The notes under the pieces are model-generated. The model was not told where the DNA came from. It did not search any database and was given only the letters and a program-made list of their open reading frames with translations. Below, piece after piece: positions 1 to 8,012 of a DNA stretch of 46,832 nt (within the stretch, counting starts at the first letter, position 1; every line of letters begins with the position of its first letter). The stretch lies in assembly GCA_902791295.1 (NCBI GenBank), contig CADAVI010000010.1, forward strand, positions 25,864 through 72,695, given 5' to 3'. Position numbers and translations under genes: made by a program. This DNA comes from an uncultured Bacteroidales bacterium (GTDB lineage Bacteria > Bacteroidota > Bacteroidia > Bacteroidales > Bacteroidaceae).

Positions 1-779
1 TTCTCGTTCAAATCAGCCTTGGCTGCGTTGAGCAGATAAGCGGCCTCACCGACGAGAACCGTTTCGAGCTCAGCCACAGCAGCGTTGTATTTGGCCTTGA
101 TAGCGGTGATGGCAGCGTTTACACGAGTGTAAGCCTGCTCGTTCTGGTAGGCAGCCTCAGCGTTGTCTGCCTTCTCTTTCAGCGCGTCAATCTCCTCCTG
201 AATGGCAGACTTTTCGGCATAAAGCTTGAAGTTCTTATAATCGTCATAAGTCTCGGCAACACCCTCAGCCTTGGTCTTCAGAGCGTTGGCTGCCTCAACA
301 TCCTCAGCCTTGGCGGCGTAGTTGTAGTCGCCGATGGTGGCAGCGAGTTGTTCTGCATTGCTCACCAATGCAGACTTACGGCTTGCGAAGTCGAAAGACA
401 GGTTCACCAGAGGAGCGCCCAACTGGAAGTCCGCACCGCTCTCCGTAGGATCTGTACTCTCAAAAACAATCGTAACCTCTGTGTCAACCGTCTTGTCAGA
501 CAAATCAATAGGAATATCCAGTTCTGTGGCATAAGCCTGAGCAGCGATAGTTCCCGTCAATACACCGTCTATCGTCACCTTCACATCATACACCTTGGAT
601 AAGAGAGAACCTTTAAAAGTATAGCTGCCGGGAGCAAGCGTCACTTTTATAGGCTCCAGTTTACCCGAAGCAGACTGTAGCACGTCCGTACTAATTTGAT
701 TTGCCACAACATCGGCTGCATTTGCCACTACGGGTATTGCGCCCAATGCAATAATTGAGTAAACAAATTCAGATCTCAT
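1..779 (-). CDS. Secreted Ala-rich helical protein, C-terminal part outside window
   Basis: The frame is open from an ATG at 777-779 to the window edge (259 codons visible), so the C-terminus is missing. Residues 1-21 look like a signal peptide (hydrophobic stretch ending in VANA before AD), although the n-region is weakly basic. Residues about 25-125 are beta-type sequence (PGSYTFKG, KVTIDGVLTGT), and from about 140 on the chain is Ala/Glu/Lys-rich with heptad character (KAEDVEAANALKTKAEG and later segments), suggesting coiled coil or FIVAR-like helices. A -7 box lies at 891-898, giving a leader of about 105 nt. I do not recognise a defined family. Composition resembles the helical linkers of the giant surface protein at 23638-30600, so a cell-surface or periplasmic structural role is an inference only. 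Confidence 0.7.
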   Translation of the reverse strand, partial: MRSEFVYSIIALGAIPVVANAADVVANQISTDVLQSASGKLEPIKVTLAPGSYTFKGSLLSKVYDVKVTIDGVLTGTIAAQAYATELDIPIDLSDKTVDTEVTIVFESTDPTESGADFQLGAPLVNLSFDFASRKSALVSNAEQLAATIGDYNYAAKAEDVEAANALKTKAEGVAETYDDYKNFKLYAEKSAIQEEIDALKEKADNAEAAYQNEQAYTRVNAAITAIKAKYNAAVAELETVLVGEAAYLLNAAKADLNE

Positions 780-890
780 AACAAAACTTTTAAGTTATTA
801 ATTAAATTTATTAAATGTTTCATATATACATATATGTACGCGTGAGGTTTTTTCCACCCAAGCAGATACAATTATCTCCATTAATTTTCA

Positions 891-898
891 CAAATGTA
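891..898 (-). promoter_or_regulatory. Bacteroidetes -7 box TACATTTG
   Basis: The minus strand reads TACATTTG, matching TAnnTTTG, about 112 nt upstream of the ATG at 779. No TTTG box is found at the expected 19-nt spacing, so this is a partial match. Confidence 0.4.
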
Positions 899-967
899 TG
901 CATTTTATTGTGAAAAGAATTGGGGATAACCCTGAGATTACGCGAAACCCACAATTCTCTTCGCGAA

Positions 968-1090
968 CTATCGGGCATACCTGAACGGCCAGCGGCAAAA
1001 CTGACACAGGAAGACCTCGCCTTGCTCGTCAACTGACTGGTCTAAACGTATTTCCGTTTCCCGGCCACAACTGGGGCATTTAATTTTCAT
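968..1090 (-). CDS. 40-residue zinc-ribbon microprotein overlapping the LytTR gene
   Basis: The ATG at 1088-1090 lies inside the last codons of the LytTR gene, so the two frames overlap by 11 nt and are probably translationally coupled. The product is 40 residues: MKIKCPSCGRE at the start, then an acidic turn, then FLCQFCRWPFRYAR at the end. The four cysteines form two CxxC knuckles (C5/C8 and C29/C32), the pattern of a treble-clef or rubredoxin-like zinc ribbon, and the C-terminus is basic and aromatic. I do not recognise a named family. It may be a zinc-binding cofactor or anti-regulator of the LytTR protein, or a small nucleic-acid-binding protein. Support comes from the cysteine pattern and the overlap; expression is unproven. 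Confidence 0.6.
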   Translation of the reverse strand: MKIKCPSCGRETEIRLDQSVDEQGEVFLCQFCRWPFRYAR

Positions 1091-1451
1091 CGTCTTTGCC
1101 TTTCATGCTGTCAATAAGACCGCGTAAAACAGGTTTTGAAATGTGCAGGGAGATGTTGTTGCCCAAATCGTCCGAGAGGAAGATGCTCTCCTTCACTGTG
1201 TTGATGCGGAAAACGCGCCGAAGGTTAACGATGTATTTTCGACCCAAACGCATTAAACGGAAGCGCTCGCTGTCCACAGAAGTCAGGCGAGACTCTATCT
1301 TCACAAGACCGAAAGGCAGCAGGAAATGAGTACCCGAGGCATAATAGACGTCCGTGTAGTGGTCATCGGCCTGCATATAAAGCACTTTGTCGAGGTCAAT
1401 AACGTAGAGTTCGTCGTAGGCGCTTAAATATAGAAGCGAGTCTTGCTGCAT
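1080..1451 (-). CDS. LytTR-domain DNA-binding regulator, stand-alone
   Basis: A 123-residue protein made almost entirely of a LytTR DNA-binding domain. The recognisable core is KVLYMQADDHYTDVYY, then the turn LTSVDSERFRLMRLGRKYIVNLRRV, then the final strands with ISLHISKPVLRGLID. Response regulators of the AgrA/LytR type carry this domain after a receiver; here there is no receiver, as in small stand-alone LytTR proteins, which usually work with a membrane partner or a small inhibitor. The frame is open upstream to a TAA at 1494-1496; a TTG at 1460 would add three residues, but I chose the ATG at 1451. The zinc-ribbon gene follows with an 11-nt overlap, and a hairpin (1463-1489) sits just before the start. 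Confidence 0.85.
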   Translation of the reverse strand: MQQDSLLYLSAYDELYVIDLDKVLYMQADDHYTDVYYASGTHFLLPFGLVKIESRLTSVDSERFRLMRLGRKYIVNLRRVFRINTVKESIFLSDDLGNNISLHISKPVLRGLIDSMKGKDDEN

Positions 1452-1462
1452 CTGCTTCAAAT

Positions 1463-1489
1463 AATCTCCCCGGTGCCCTTCGGGAGATT
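1463..1489 (-). promoter_or_regulatory. Perfect 8-bp inverted repeat directly upstream of the LytTR start
   Basis: AATCTCCC (1463-1470) and GGGAGATT (1482-1489) are perfectly complementary across an 11-nt loop. The repeat ends 12 nt before the ATG at 1451, over the ribosome-loading zone. It could be an RNA hairpin limiting translation or a site bound by the LytTR protein itself. Confidence 0.4.
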
Positions 1490-1519
1490 GGCTTTAAGAA
1501 TGTAACAAACACTCAGGCA

Positions 1520-1614
1520 TAAAAACAAAAAAACGGGGCAACCATCTTTGCTCGTCCCGCAACTCAAGGCTCTCGCATGCCCGACCAAGTAGGACGAGCA
1601 ACGCAGAAGCCCCG
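1520..1614 (-). terminator. Two-stem intrinsic terminator with U-tract
   Basis: Read on the minus strand, an outer stem CGGGGC/GCCCCG (1609-1614 with 1534-1539) encloses a perfect 10-bp stem TTGCTCGTCC/GGACGAGCAA (1592-1601 with 1548-1557). It is followed at once by a T-run (1520-1533). This ends a transcript coming from the -7 box at 1846-1853, and sits about 80 nt upstream of the LytTR start. Confidence 0.6.
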
Positions 1615-1840
1615 AATATATTGACTATCCGCCACAGCGGACAACGAGTCCGCTATGCGCAAGAGACAATACATCCAAAACATCCGTCGCTGCTCTGACC
1701 TTTGACTTGGTTCTGAATTTGCGAGATTCTGAGTCGCCAAAGACAAAGCGTTTGACAAACGCTTTTTCATTAATATGCATCCCGCCCGCCATCGTTACAG
1801 GCTTCTGCATTTGCTCTGCCTTAGATAAAGTCGTTTGGGA
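1530..1840 (-). ncRNA. Candidate structured small RNA or attenuated leader
   Basis: About 310 nt on the minus strand lie between a -7 box (1846-1853) and a terminator (1520-1614), with no convincing gene. The stretch is rich in hairpins: AAAGCGTTTG/CAAACGCTTT with a single central base (1745-1765), AGCGGAC/GTCCGCT (1636-1642 with 1648-1654), and the terminator stems. A 61-codon frame (1625-1810, starting MQKPVTMAGG) lies inside; it has no recognisable motif and could be chance. It may be an independent small RNA or the 5' leader of the LytTR unit. No known RNA family was recognised. Confidence 0.35.
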
Positions 1841-1845
1841 TGATG

Positions 1846-1853
1846 CAAAAGTA
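1846..1853 (-). promoter_or_regulatory. Bacteroidetes -7 box TACTTTTG
   Basis: Minus-strand TACTTTTG matches TAnnTTTG and would start a transcript near 1839, entering the hairpin-rich region. No TTTG box is seen 19 nt upstream. Confidence 0.35.
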
Positions 1854-1961
1854 CTAAATAAAAATGATATAAGGAATATTCGAGGACGTTAAAAAAAGTT
1901 AATCAAACAATATCTGTTCGACATTTCCTTCTTAGAGAGAACAGTATGGACTTACAGTGAA

Positions 1962-1997
1962 AAATCCCCGCTGCAGTGCACGCCGTAGCAGGGATTT
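1962..1997 (-). terminator. Distal terminator hairpin of the efflux operon
   Basis: On the minus strand AAATCCCTGC (1988-1997) pairs imperfectly with the GCGGGGATTT side (1962-1971), followed by a TTTCA tract. It lies about 100 nt beyond the stop of the outer-membrane channel gene. Confidence 0.5.
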
Positions 1998-2037
1998 CTC
2001 AACCTTACTTTTAAAGTATGGTCAAATAAACAAAGAA

Positions 2038-2060
2038 GGGCGGCCGAAATCCGGCAGCCC
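2038..2060 (-). terminator. Proximal terminator hairpin of the efflux operon
   Basis: GGGCTGCCGG and CCGCCC arms (2060 to 2038 on the minus strand) form a GC-rich hairpin followed by TTCTTTGTTT. It starts 34 nt after the stop at 2094. Together with 1962-1997 it forms a double terminator. Confidence 0.55.
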
Positions 2061-2093
2061 TAATCTTTTAACCATTAACCCTTAACCGTTACC

Positions 2094-3521
2094 TCACTCC
2101 CCGCCGCCGCCGAGGGCGATGTAGAGAGCGATGACGGAACGGGCGCCGTTGTAGAGGTTGGTGGCCTCGTTGAGCTGAGCGCTCAGCAGGCGCTCCTGCG
2201 CCGAGAGCACCTCAAGATAGCTGGCCTTGCCGGCGTCCATCAGCTCGTGCGTGCCGCGGTAGGCCTCGCGCAGCACCTCCACCTGGCGGGTGTAGAAGCC
2301 GTACTTCTCGCGGGCGTCCTGACAGTCGGCCATAGCCTCGTTGACCTGGTTGCCGGCATTGACGACCGTCTGCACGTATTTCTTTCTGAGGTCTTCCTCC
2401 GTCAGCTTGGCAATCTTGTGGGCGGCGCGTATCTTGCCGCGGGCGAAGACGGGCTGCATGAGCTGCCCGGCGAAGTTGAGCAGCAGCTTGCCCGGATCCA
2501 TCACCACACCGCCGGCGGAATTGGTCCAGCCCACCGTGCCGCTGAGCGTGACGCTCGGGAAGAAGGCGGCGCGGGCGCTCTGCGTGTTGTAGAAGGCCTC
2601 CTCCATGGCGAAGTTGGCCATGCGGATGTCGGGGCGCAGTTCCAGCATCGTGGCGGGAACGCCAATCCTGAGATACTGCGTGTCGAACATACGCTGACCG
2701 GCATCGCCCAGCGCCTCGGGATGGTGGAGTGAGGTGGTGCCCCAGGAGGCCCGCTCAATGTGGCGCGGCGTGACGCCGAGCAGCACGCAGATGGCGTTCT
2801 CCACCTCGCGTATGGCACGATGCACGTCAACAATCTGCGTCTTCACATCGAGATAGGACGACTCCAGCTGGTTGACGGCCGTCGAGTAGGCCTTGCCGTT
2901 CTCCCAAAGCGCGCGTTGCGTATCCAACGAGGCACGCCAGAGGCTGTCGGTCTGGATGAGGATGTCGAGCTCGCGGTCGAGCAGCTGCAGCATATAGTAT
3001 TGCTGCGCCGTGGTGGAGATGAGGTTGACGCGGACGGCTTCCTTCTGCATCTCGGCCTGCATCTTCACGGCCTTGGCGGCGCGCTTCTTGTTGGTGATGG
3101 CGCCGAAGAAGTCGAGGTCGATGGAGAGCTGCAGCGGCAGCGCGTAGGTCTTGGACCAGGGCAGGTCGTCGAAGCGCGTGAGGCTGCCCTGCGGGGCGAG
3201 GGTGAGCGACGGCGCATAGCCCAGCCTGGCGGCCTTCAGCGAGGCCTCGCTCTTCTCCACGGCGATGCGTGCGGAGTTGAGGTCGGTGTTGCCGGCAAGC
3301 ACGGAGTCGATAAGCTGCTGAAGCAGCGGGTCGGTGAAAAACTCGCGCCACGACATGGCGGAGATGGAGGCATCGCCCGTGGCCTCCGCAATGTCGGCCG
3401 AAGTGCCGAAAGCGTCGGCGGGCGCCTCGACCTTCTGTTCGTATTTCTTGAAGAGGCCGCAGCCCGAGAGCATCAGCACGGCGGCCAGGAGAAGGATGAT
3501 ATTCTGTTTTTTCATATTCAT
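2094..3521 (-). CDS. RND efflux outer-membrane channel lipoprotein (OprM/NodT type)
   Basis: A 475-residue TolC-like outer-membrane factor. The N-terminus is a lipoprotein signal with lipobox LSGC (C21). The two TolC-like repeats follow, with typical segments such as WREFFTDPLLQQLIDSVL, STTAQQYYMLQLLDREL and VEVLREAYRGTHELMDAGK. The conserved NodT-family phrase PATMLELRPDIR is present in the middle. The length is usual for OprM relatives. It is the last gene of the operon, 23 nt after the pump gene, and forms the trimeric exit duct for the adaptor and pump. An ATG two codons inside (3515) is an alternative start. Substrates cannot be told from sequence. Confidence 0.93.
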   Translation of the reverse strand: MNMKKQNIILLLAAVLMLSGCGLFKKYEQKVEAPADAFGTSADIAEATGDASISAMSWREFFTDPLLQQLIDSVLAGNTDLNSARIAVEKSEASLKAARLGYAPSLTLAPQGSLTRFDDLPWSKTYALPLQLSIDLDFFGAITNKKRAAKAVKMQAEMQKEAVRVNLISTTAQQYYMLQLLDRELDILIQTDSLWRASLDTQRALWENGKAYSTAVNQLESSYLDVKTQIVDVHRAIREVENAICVLLGVTPRHIERASWGTTSLHHPEALGDAGQRMFDTQYLRIGVPATMLELRPDIRMANFAMEEAFYNTQSARAAFFPSVTLSGTVGWTNSAGGVVMDPGKLLLNFAGQLMQPVFARGKIRAAHKIAKLTEEDLRKKYVQTVVNAGNQVNEAMADCQDAREKYGFYTRQVEVLREAYRGTHELMDAGKASYLEVLSAQERLLSAQLNEATNLYNGARSVIALYIALGGGGE

Positions 3522-3544
3522 TGCTTCGTTATCACGTTATGACC

Positions 3545-6500
3545 TTATTCCGCTGCGGCGGCGTCTTCCGTCTTCACCGTGCGGCCCTGGAAGCGCTCGT
3601 GGAGCTTCTGGAACACGATGAAGAAGGCAGGCACACAGAAGAGCAGTGCCACTGTGCCGATGCTCATGCCGCCGATGACGCCGAGGGCCAGGGCGCGGTT
3701 GCCGTTGGCGCCGGCGCCGCCCTCAATCACGAGGGGCACCATGCCGATAATCATCGTGAGCACCGTCATGAGAATAGGGCGCAAACGCTCCTTGCAGGCC
3801 TCGAAGGCCGCCTCGGCAATCTCCATGCCCTGAGCGCGGCGCTCGCTGGCAAACTCGGTGATGAGGATGGCCGTCTTGGCCAGGAGGCCGATGAGCATGA
3901 TAACACCCGTCTGCAGATAGATGTTGTTGTCCATGCCCGGCAGGCTGAGCAGATGGCCGAAATAAGCAAACACGAAAGCACCCATCAGGCCGAAGGGCAC
4001 GCTCAGAAGCACGGCCATCGGCGTGAACCACGAATTGTAGAGCGAAGCCAGGATGAGATAGATGAGGATGGCGCAAATCACGTAGATGAAAGCCGTGGCG
4101 TTGGAGCCGGCCTGCTCCTCCAGTTCGCGCGACATGCCGCTGTACTCATAGGTGGCCGTGGCGGGCATCTCCTGGCTGAACACCTCGGTGATGGCCTTGT
4201 GGGCGTCGCCCTCGGCATAGCCGCTGCCGGGCGTCACGAAGCAGGTGATGCTCTGGAAGAGGTTGAAATGCTCGATGTTGGAGGGGCCCACAATCTCCTT
4301 GAGGCTGACAAACTCGGAGATGGGCGCCATCTTGCCGCCGCGCACCTTCACGAAGATGTTGTGGAGCGAAGAGGGATCGAGGCGATAGTCGGGCGAAGCG
4401 CACGCCATGATGCGATAGACCTTGCCGAACTGGTTGAAGTTGCCGATATAGGAACCGCCGCAGAAGGAGCCCAGCGTGGAGAGCACCTCGGAGGGCGACA
4501 CGCCGGCACGGTCGCACTGGGCAGCGTCCACATCCACCTCATACTTGGGATAGCGCTCGCTGTAGGACGACAGGGCCGAACCTATCTCGGGGCGCTCCGA
4601 CAGCTTGGCCAGGAAGTGCTCCGTGCGCTCGGCAAACTCCGAAAGGTTGCCGTCGGAGGGGTCTTCCACCACAAGGTTGACACTGTTGTTGGTGCCGTAG
4701 CCCGGAATCTGGGGCATCTGGAAGGGCAGCACCTCCACGTTCTTGATGTCCTTGCAGGCATAGTAGAAGCGGCCGATGACAAGGTCAATCATGTGGTTCA
4801 TGCCGGGGCGCTCGTCCCAGTTCTTCAGGCGGATGATGAGCGTGGCAAAGTTGGAGCCGGCACCGGAAATCATGCCGTAGCCGCAACAGGTGGCACGCGC
4901 CTCAAGTTCGGGAATCTCGTTGACCTTGGCCTCCACCTGGCGCACAATCTCGCGCGTCTGCTTGAGTGTGGTGCCCTCGGGGGTGCGCACCTCAGCCAGG
5001 ATAACGCCCTGGTCCTCCTGCGGCACAAGGCCCGAAGGCAGGCTCCGCATGAAGAACACCAGCAGCACGGCGGCAACCGCCAGCAGACCCCACGAGAATA
5101 CGGGGCGGCCGATGAACTTGTGGACGGCCTTGCTGTATTTGTTGTAAACGGCATTGTAGCTCACCTCGTAGGCCTTCTTGGTGTAGTAGGTCAGGCTGCG
5201 GCCTTCACCCTCCTCCGACACCTTCATCATGATGGCGCACAGGGCGGGACAGAGCGTCAGAGCCGACACACACGAGAGGCCCACACTGGAGGCAATCGTG
5301 ATGCCGAACTGGGTGAAGAACGTGCCCGAAGTGCCCGGCATGAAGGTGACGGGGATGAACACGGCCATGAAGACCAGCGTGCAGGAGATGACGGCCACCG
5401 TCACCTCGCTCATGGCCTGGCGCGTGGCCTCGCGGGCATCGGTGATGCCGTGCTCCATCTTGGCCATGACGGCCTCCACCACCACAATGGCGTCATCGAC
5501 CACCGTGCCGATGGCCAGCACGAGGGCGAAGAGCGTGAGGATGTTGAGCGAGAAGCCGGCCAACTGCACCACCGTGAAGGTGCCCATCAGCGAGACGATG
5601 ATGGAGATGGAGGGAATGAGCGTGGCCTTGAAGTTCTGCAGGAAGAAGAACACCACCAGAATCACAAGAATGATGGCGATGACGAGCGTCTCCACCACAT
5701 TGTGGATGGCGGCGAAGAGGAAGTCGTCGCTGGTGAGCAGCGTCTGGAACTCCAGGCCGGCGGGCATCGACTTCTTCATCTCCTCGCAGGTCCTGTTGAT
5801 GTTGGCATTGACCTCGGTGGCGTTGGCGCCGGGAGCCTGGAAAATCATGAACATGGAGCCGGGCGAGTCGCTGATGTTCGAGGTGAAGTTGTAGCTCACG
5901 GCACCGATCTGCACCTCGGCCACGTCGCTCAGATGGAGCAGATGGCCGCCGTCGGCGGTGCGCAGCACGATGTCGTTGAACTCCTCGATGCTCTTGAGCG
6001 TGCCCTTATACTGCATGGAATACTGATAGGCGTTCTCCGACTGCTCGCCCAAGGAACCCGTGGCGGCCACGAAACTCTGGCTACCGATGGCGGCGAAGAT
6101 GTCGGCGGGCGAGAGGCCGTATTGGGCCATCACGTCGGGCTTCATCCAGATGCGCAGGGCGTAGGTGTTGCCCAAGTTCTGCACATCGCCCACGCCGGAG
6201 ATACGCTGCAGGCGCGGCTTGATGTTGATGTCCACATAATTGGAGATGAAGTCCTCGCTGTATTTGCCGTCTGTGCTGCGCAGGGAGATAATCTGCAGGA
6301 TGTTGTTTTGGCGCTTCTCCGTCTTGACGCCCACCTTGACCACATCGGCCGGCAGCAGGGAGGTGGCGATGGCGACACGGTTCTGCACGTTGACGGCCGC
6401 CATGTCGGGAGAGACGCCCTGCTTGAAATAGACGGTGATGGTGACCTCACCGGTGGACGTGGCCTTGGAGGTCATGTAGGTCATGTCGGTCACACCGTTG

Positions 6501-6709
6501 ACGGCCTCCTCTATCGGCTGAATCACGGATTTCATCACCGTGTTCTGGTCGGCGCCGGAATAGGTGGTGGTGATTTGCACCGTGGGGGGCGCAATGTCGG
6601 GATACTGCTCCACGGGCAGCGTGGACATCGAGATGTAGCCCACCAGGGCTATCACGATGGAGATGGCGCACGCCATCACATATCTGTTAATGAAAATGTT
6701 ACCTTTCAT
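3545..6709 (-). CDS. RND multidrug efflux pump, HAE1 (AcrB-like) family
   Basis: A 1054-residue inner-membrane proton-driven transporter, the usual length for AcrB/MexB relatives. It starts with a short cytoplasmic end and TM1 (MKGNIFINRYVMACAIS), followed by the periplasmic porter domain with PVEQYPDIAPPTVQI, typical of HAE1 pumps. The proton-relay acids are present in TM4 as D405-D406 (GTVVDDAIVVVEAV), and the partner lysine is K945 in LLAKTAILITEFA. The second periplasmic half and TM7-12 are intact, ending in a charged tail. It lies 69 nt after the adaptor gene, across an unusual repeat spacer, and 23 nt before the channel gene. It exports hydrophobic or amphiphilic compounds, possibly bile salts or drugs (inference). 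Confidence 0.95.
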   Translation of the reverse strand: MKGNIFINRYVMACAISIVIALVGYISMSTLPVEQYPDIAPPTVQITTTYSGADQNTVMKSVIQPIEEAVNGVTDMTYMTSKATSTGEVTITVYFKQGVSPDMAAVNVQNRVAIATSLLPADVVKVGVKTEKRQNNILQIISLRSTDGKYSEDFISNYVDINIKPRLQRISGVGDVQNLGNTYALRIWMKPDVMAQYGLSPADIFAAIGSQSFVAATGSLGEQSENAYQYSMQYKGTLKSIEEFNDIVLRTADGGHLLHLSDVAEVQIGAVSYNFTSNISDSPGSMFMIFQAPGANATEVNANINRTCEEMKKSMPAGLEFQTLLTSDDFLFAAIHNVVETLVIAIILVILVVFFFLQNFKATLIPSISIIVSLMGTFTVVQLAGFSLNILTLFALVLAIGTVVDDAIVVVEAVMAKMEHGITDAREATRQAMSEVTVAVISCTLVFMAVFIPVTFMPGTSGTFFTQFGITIASSVGLSCVSALTLCPALCAIMMKVSEEGEGRSLTYYTKKAYEVSYNAVYNKYSKAVHKFIGRPVFSWGLLAVAAVLLVFFMRSLPSGLVPQEDQGVILAEVRTPEGTTLKQTREIVRQVEAKVNEIPELEARATCCGYGMISGAGSNFATLIIRLKNWDERPGMNHMIDLVIGRFYYACKDIKNVEVLPFQMPQIPGYGTNNSVNLVVEDPSDGNLSEFAERTEHFLAKLSERPEIGSALSSYSERYPKYEVDVDAAQCDRAGVSPSEVLSTLGSFCGGSYIGNFNQFGKVYRIMACASPDYRLDPSSLHNIFVKVRGGKMAPISEFVSLKEIVGPSNIEHFNLFQSITCFVTPGSGYAEGDAHKAITEVFSQEMPATATYEYSGMSRELEEQAGSNATAFIYVICAILIYLILASLYNSWFTPMAVLLSVPFGLMGAFVFAYFGHLLSLPGMDNNIYLQTGVIMLIGLLAKTAILITEFASERRAQGMEIAEAAFEACKERLRPILMTVLTMIIGMVPLVIEGGAGANGNRALALGVIGGMSIGTVALLFCVPAFFIVFQKLHERFQGRTVKTEDAAAAE

Positions 6710-6778
6710 TTCACATTCTGCATTTTACATTTAACATTTCGCATTGTTTATTCTGCATTGTGCATTATGCATTATGCA
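6710..6778 (+). repeat. Degenerate CATT-rich tandem spacer inside the efflux operon
   Basis: The whole gap between adaptor and pump genes is a string of short units of the type TGCATTATGCATTATGCAT, TTACATT, TTCGCATT, repeated with drift about every 7-10 nt. The cleanest copies are at the adaptor end (about 6750-6778). Similar ATGCATAATGCA-type strings are, to my knowledge, common between genes in Bacteroidales genomes; their function is not settled. Confidence 0.75.
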
Positions 6779-7885
6779 TCAAAACAACACCTTCTGCCCC
6801 TCGGTCACGTTGTTGGCGCCGACGGTGACAATCTTATCACCCACGTTGAGGCCGTTGCGGACGATGCAGTCCTGTCCGTTGCCGATGTCCTCCATCGTCA
6901 CACTGACGGCGGACGCCGTGCTGTCGGGCTGCACCTTATAGACCAGAGTCTTGTCCTGCAGGCGCACCACGGCGTTCAGCGGCACGACAATCACGTCCTT
7001 CTCCTCACGCTGGAGCACCACCGTGCCCTGAATGCCGGAATAGAGGTTGCCGTCGGGGTTGGGGAACAGGGCCTTGCAGGACAGCGAACCCGTGACGTCG
7101 TTGACCACGCCCGTGATGCTGCTGATGCGGCCCTTGTAGGGATACTCCGTGCCGTTCTTCATCACAAACGTCACCTCGGGCAGGTTGTCCATATAGTCCT
7201 GCTTCTCACGCTCGGAAACGCCTTCCTGCACCATTGCCTCGATGACGGATTCCGTGAGGGAAAACTCCGCTCTCATCGTGGCGTTACCGCTCAGGATGGT
7301 GAGCTCGGTGAGGGGCGACACCTGGTCGCCGGTGCGCACGGGAATCTCGCCGATGACACCCGTCACAGATGCCGTGACGGTGCAGAAGCCCAGATTCACC
7401 TTGGCGCGGTTGACCGAAGCGCGCGCCTGGGCCACAGCGGCCTGAGCACGCTTGTAAGAGTTCTCCGAATTGTCGAGCATATAGCGGCTCACAATCTTTT
7501 TCCCGAAGAGGTTTTTGTTGCTCTCATATTCGAGCTTGGCCGAAGCCTCGCTGGCCAGGGCAGCCTCCAGATTGGCCTCGGCGGCCTCCAGCTCCAACTG
7601 TGCGTTGCGCGAGTCAATGACGAAGAGCACATCGCCCTTACGCACCTGCTGGCCCTCGGTGACGGCAATCTGCATGAGCTGGCCGCTCACCTGAGGCGTG
7701 ACGGTCACGTCGGTCTCGCCCTTGAGTTTGGCGCTGAATTTCATCGGAGCCGTAACGTCCTGCTTCTTAACTGTCAGAGTCTCAAACGACGTCTGGGTTT
7801 CCTTGGGCATGTCGAGCCCGCAGGAAGACAGAGCCGCGATGGCACAAATCATCGGTGCCCACTTCGGGAAATGAATTTTTTTCAT
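6779..7885 (-). CDS. RND efflux periplasmic adaptor lipoprotein (AcrA/HlyD family)
   Basis: A 368-residue membrane fusion protein with lipobox LSSC (C22), so it is anchored to the inner membrane by lipid. The barrel-sandwich (lipoyl-like) half-motif VSGQLMQIAVTEGQQVRKGD is followed by an alpha-hairpin (AQLELEAAEANLEAALASEA onward), then the second lipoyl half (TASVTGVIGEIPVRTGDQVS), a beta-barrel and the membrane-proximal domain ending NVTEGQKVLF. It is the first gene of the operon, with a -7 box about 55 nt upstream, and bridges the pump and the outer-membrane channel. No linked regulator gene is seen. Confidence 0.93.
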   Translation of the reverse strand: MKKIHFPKWAPMICAIAALSSCGLDMPKETQTSFETLTVKKQDVTAPMKFSAKLKGETDVTVTPQVSGQLMQIAVTEGQQVRKGDVLFVIDSRNAQLELEAAEANLEAALASEASAKLEYESNKNLFGKKIVSRYMLDNSENSYKRAQAAVAQARASVNRAKVNLGFCTVTASVTGVIGEIPVRTGDQVSPLTELTILSGNATMRAEFSLTESVIEAMVQEGVSEREKQDYMDNLPEVTFVMKNGTEYPYKGRISSITGVVNDVTGSLSCKALFPNPDGNLYSGIQGTVVLQREEKDVIVVPLNAVVRLQDKTLVYKVQPDSTASAVSVTMEDIGNGQDCIVRNGLNVGDKIVTVGANNVTEGQKVLF

Positions 7886-7939
7886 ATTTTAAAAATTATA
7901 TGTTATATCAGTTAAGCCGATTTGTCACAATAATCCGCA

Positions 7940-7947
7940 CAAATTTA
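7940..7947 (-). promoter_or_regulatory. -7 box TAAATTTG for the efflux operon
   Basis: Minus-strand TAAATTTG fits TAnnTTTG and predicts a leader of about 48 nt before the adaptor ATG at 7885. No good TTTG partner is seen at 19 nt. Confidence 0.4.
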
Positions 7948-8012
7948 CGGAAAAAAAATTGATACCTCCAAGCATGCGTTCAATAAATTACGAAAAAAAA
8001 CGTCATTTCCTC

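Noticed and set aside
820-1032. 70-codon frame on the minus strand
   Set aside because: It overlaps the better-supported zinc-ribbon frame and the -7 box, with no motif.
3521-7915. A 1464-codon open frame antisense to the whole efflux operon
   Set aside because: It crosses three well-supported genes and the repeat spacer, is rich in His/Gly/Arg with no domain or signal, and mirrors the codon phase of the real genes. It is a GC-driven shadow.
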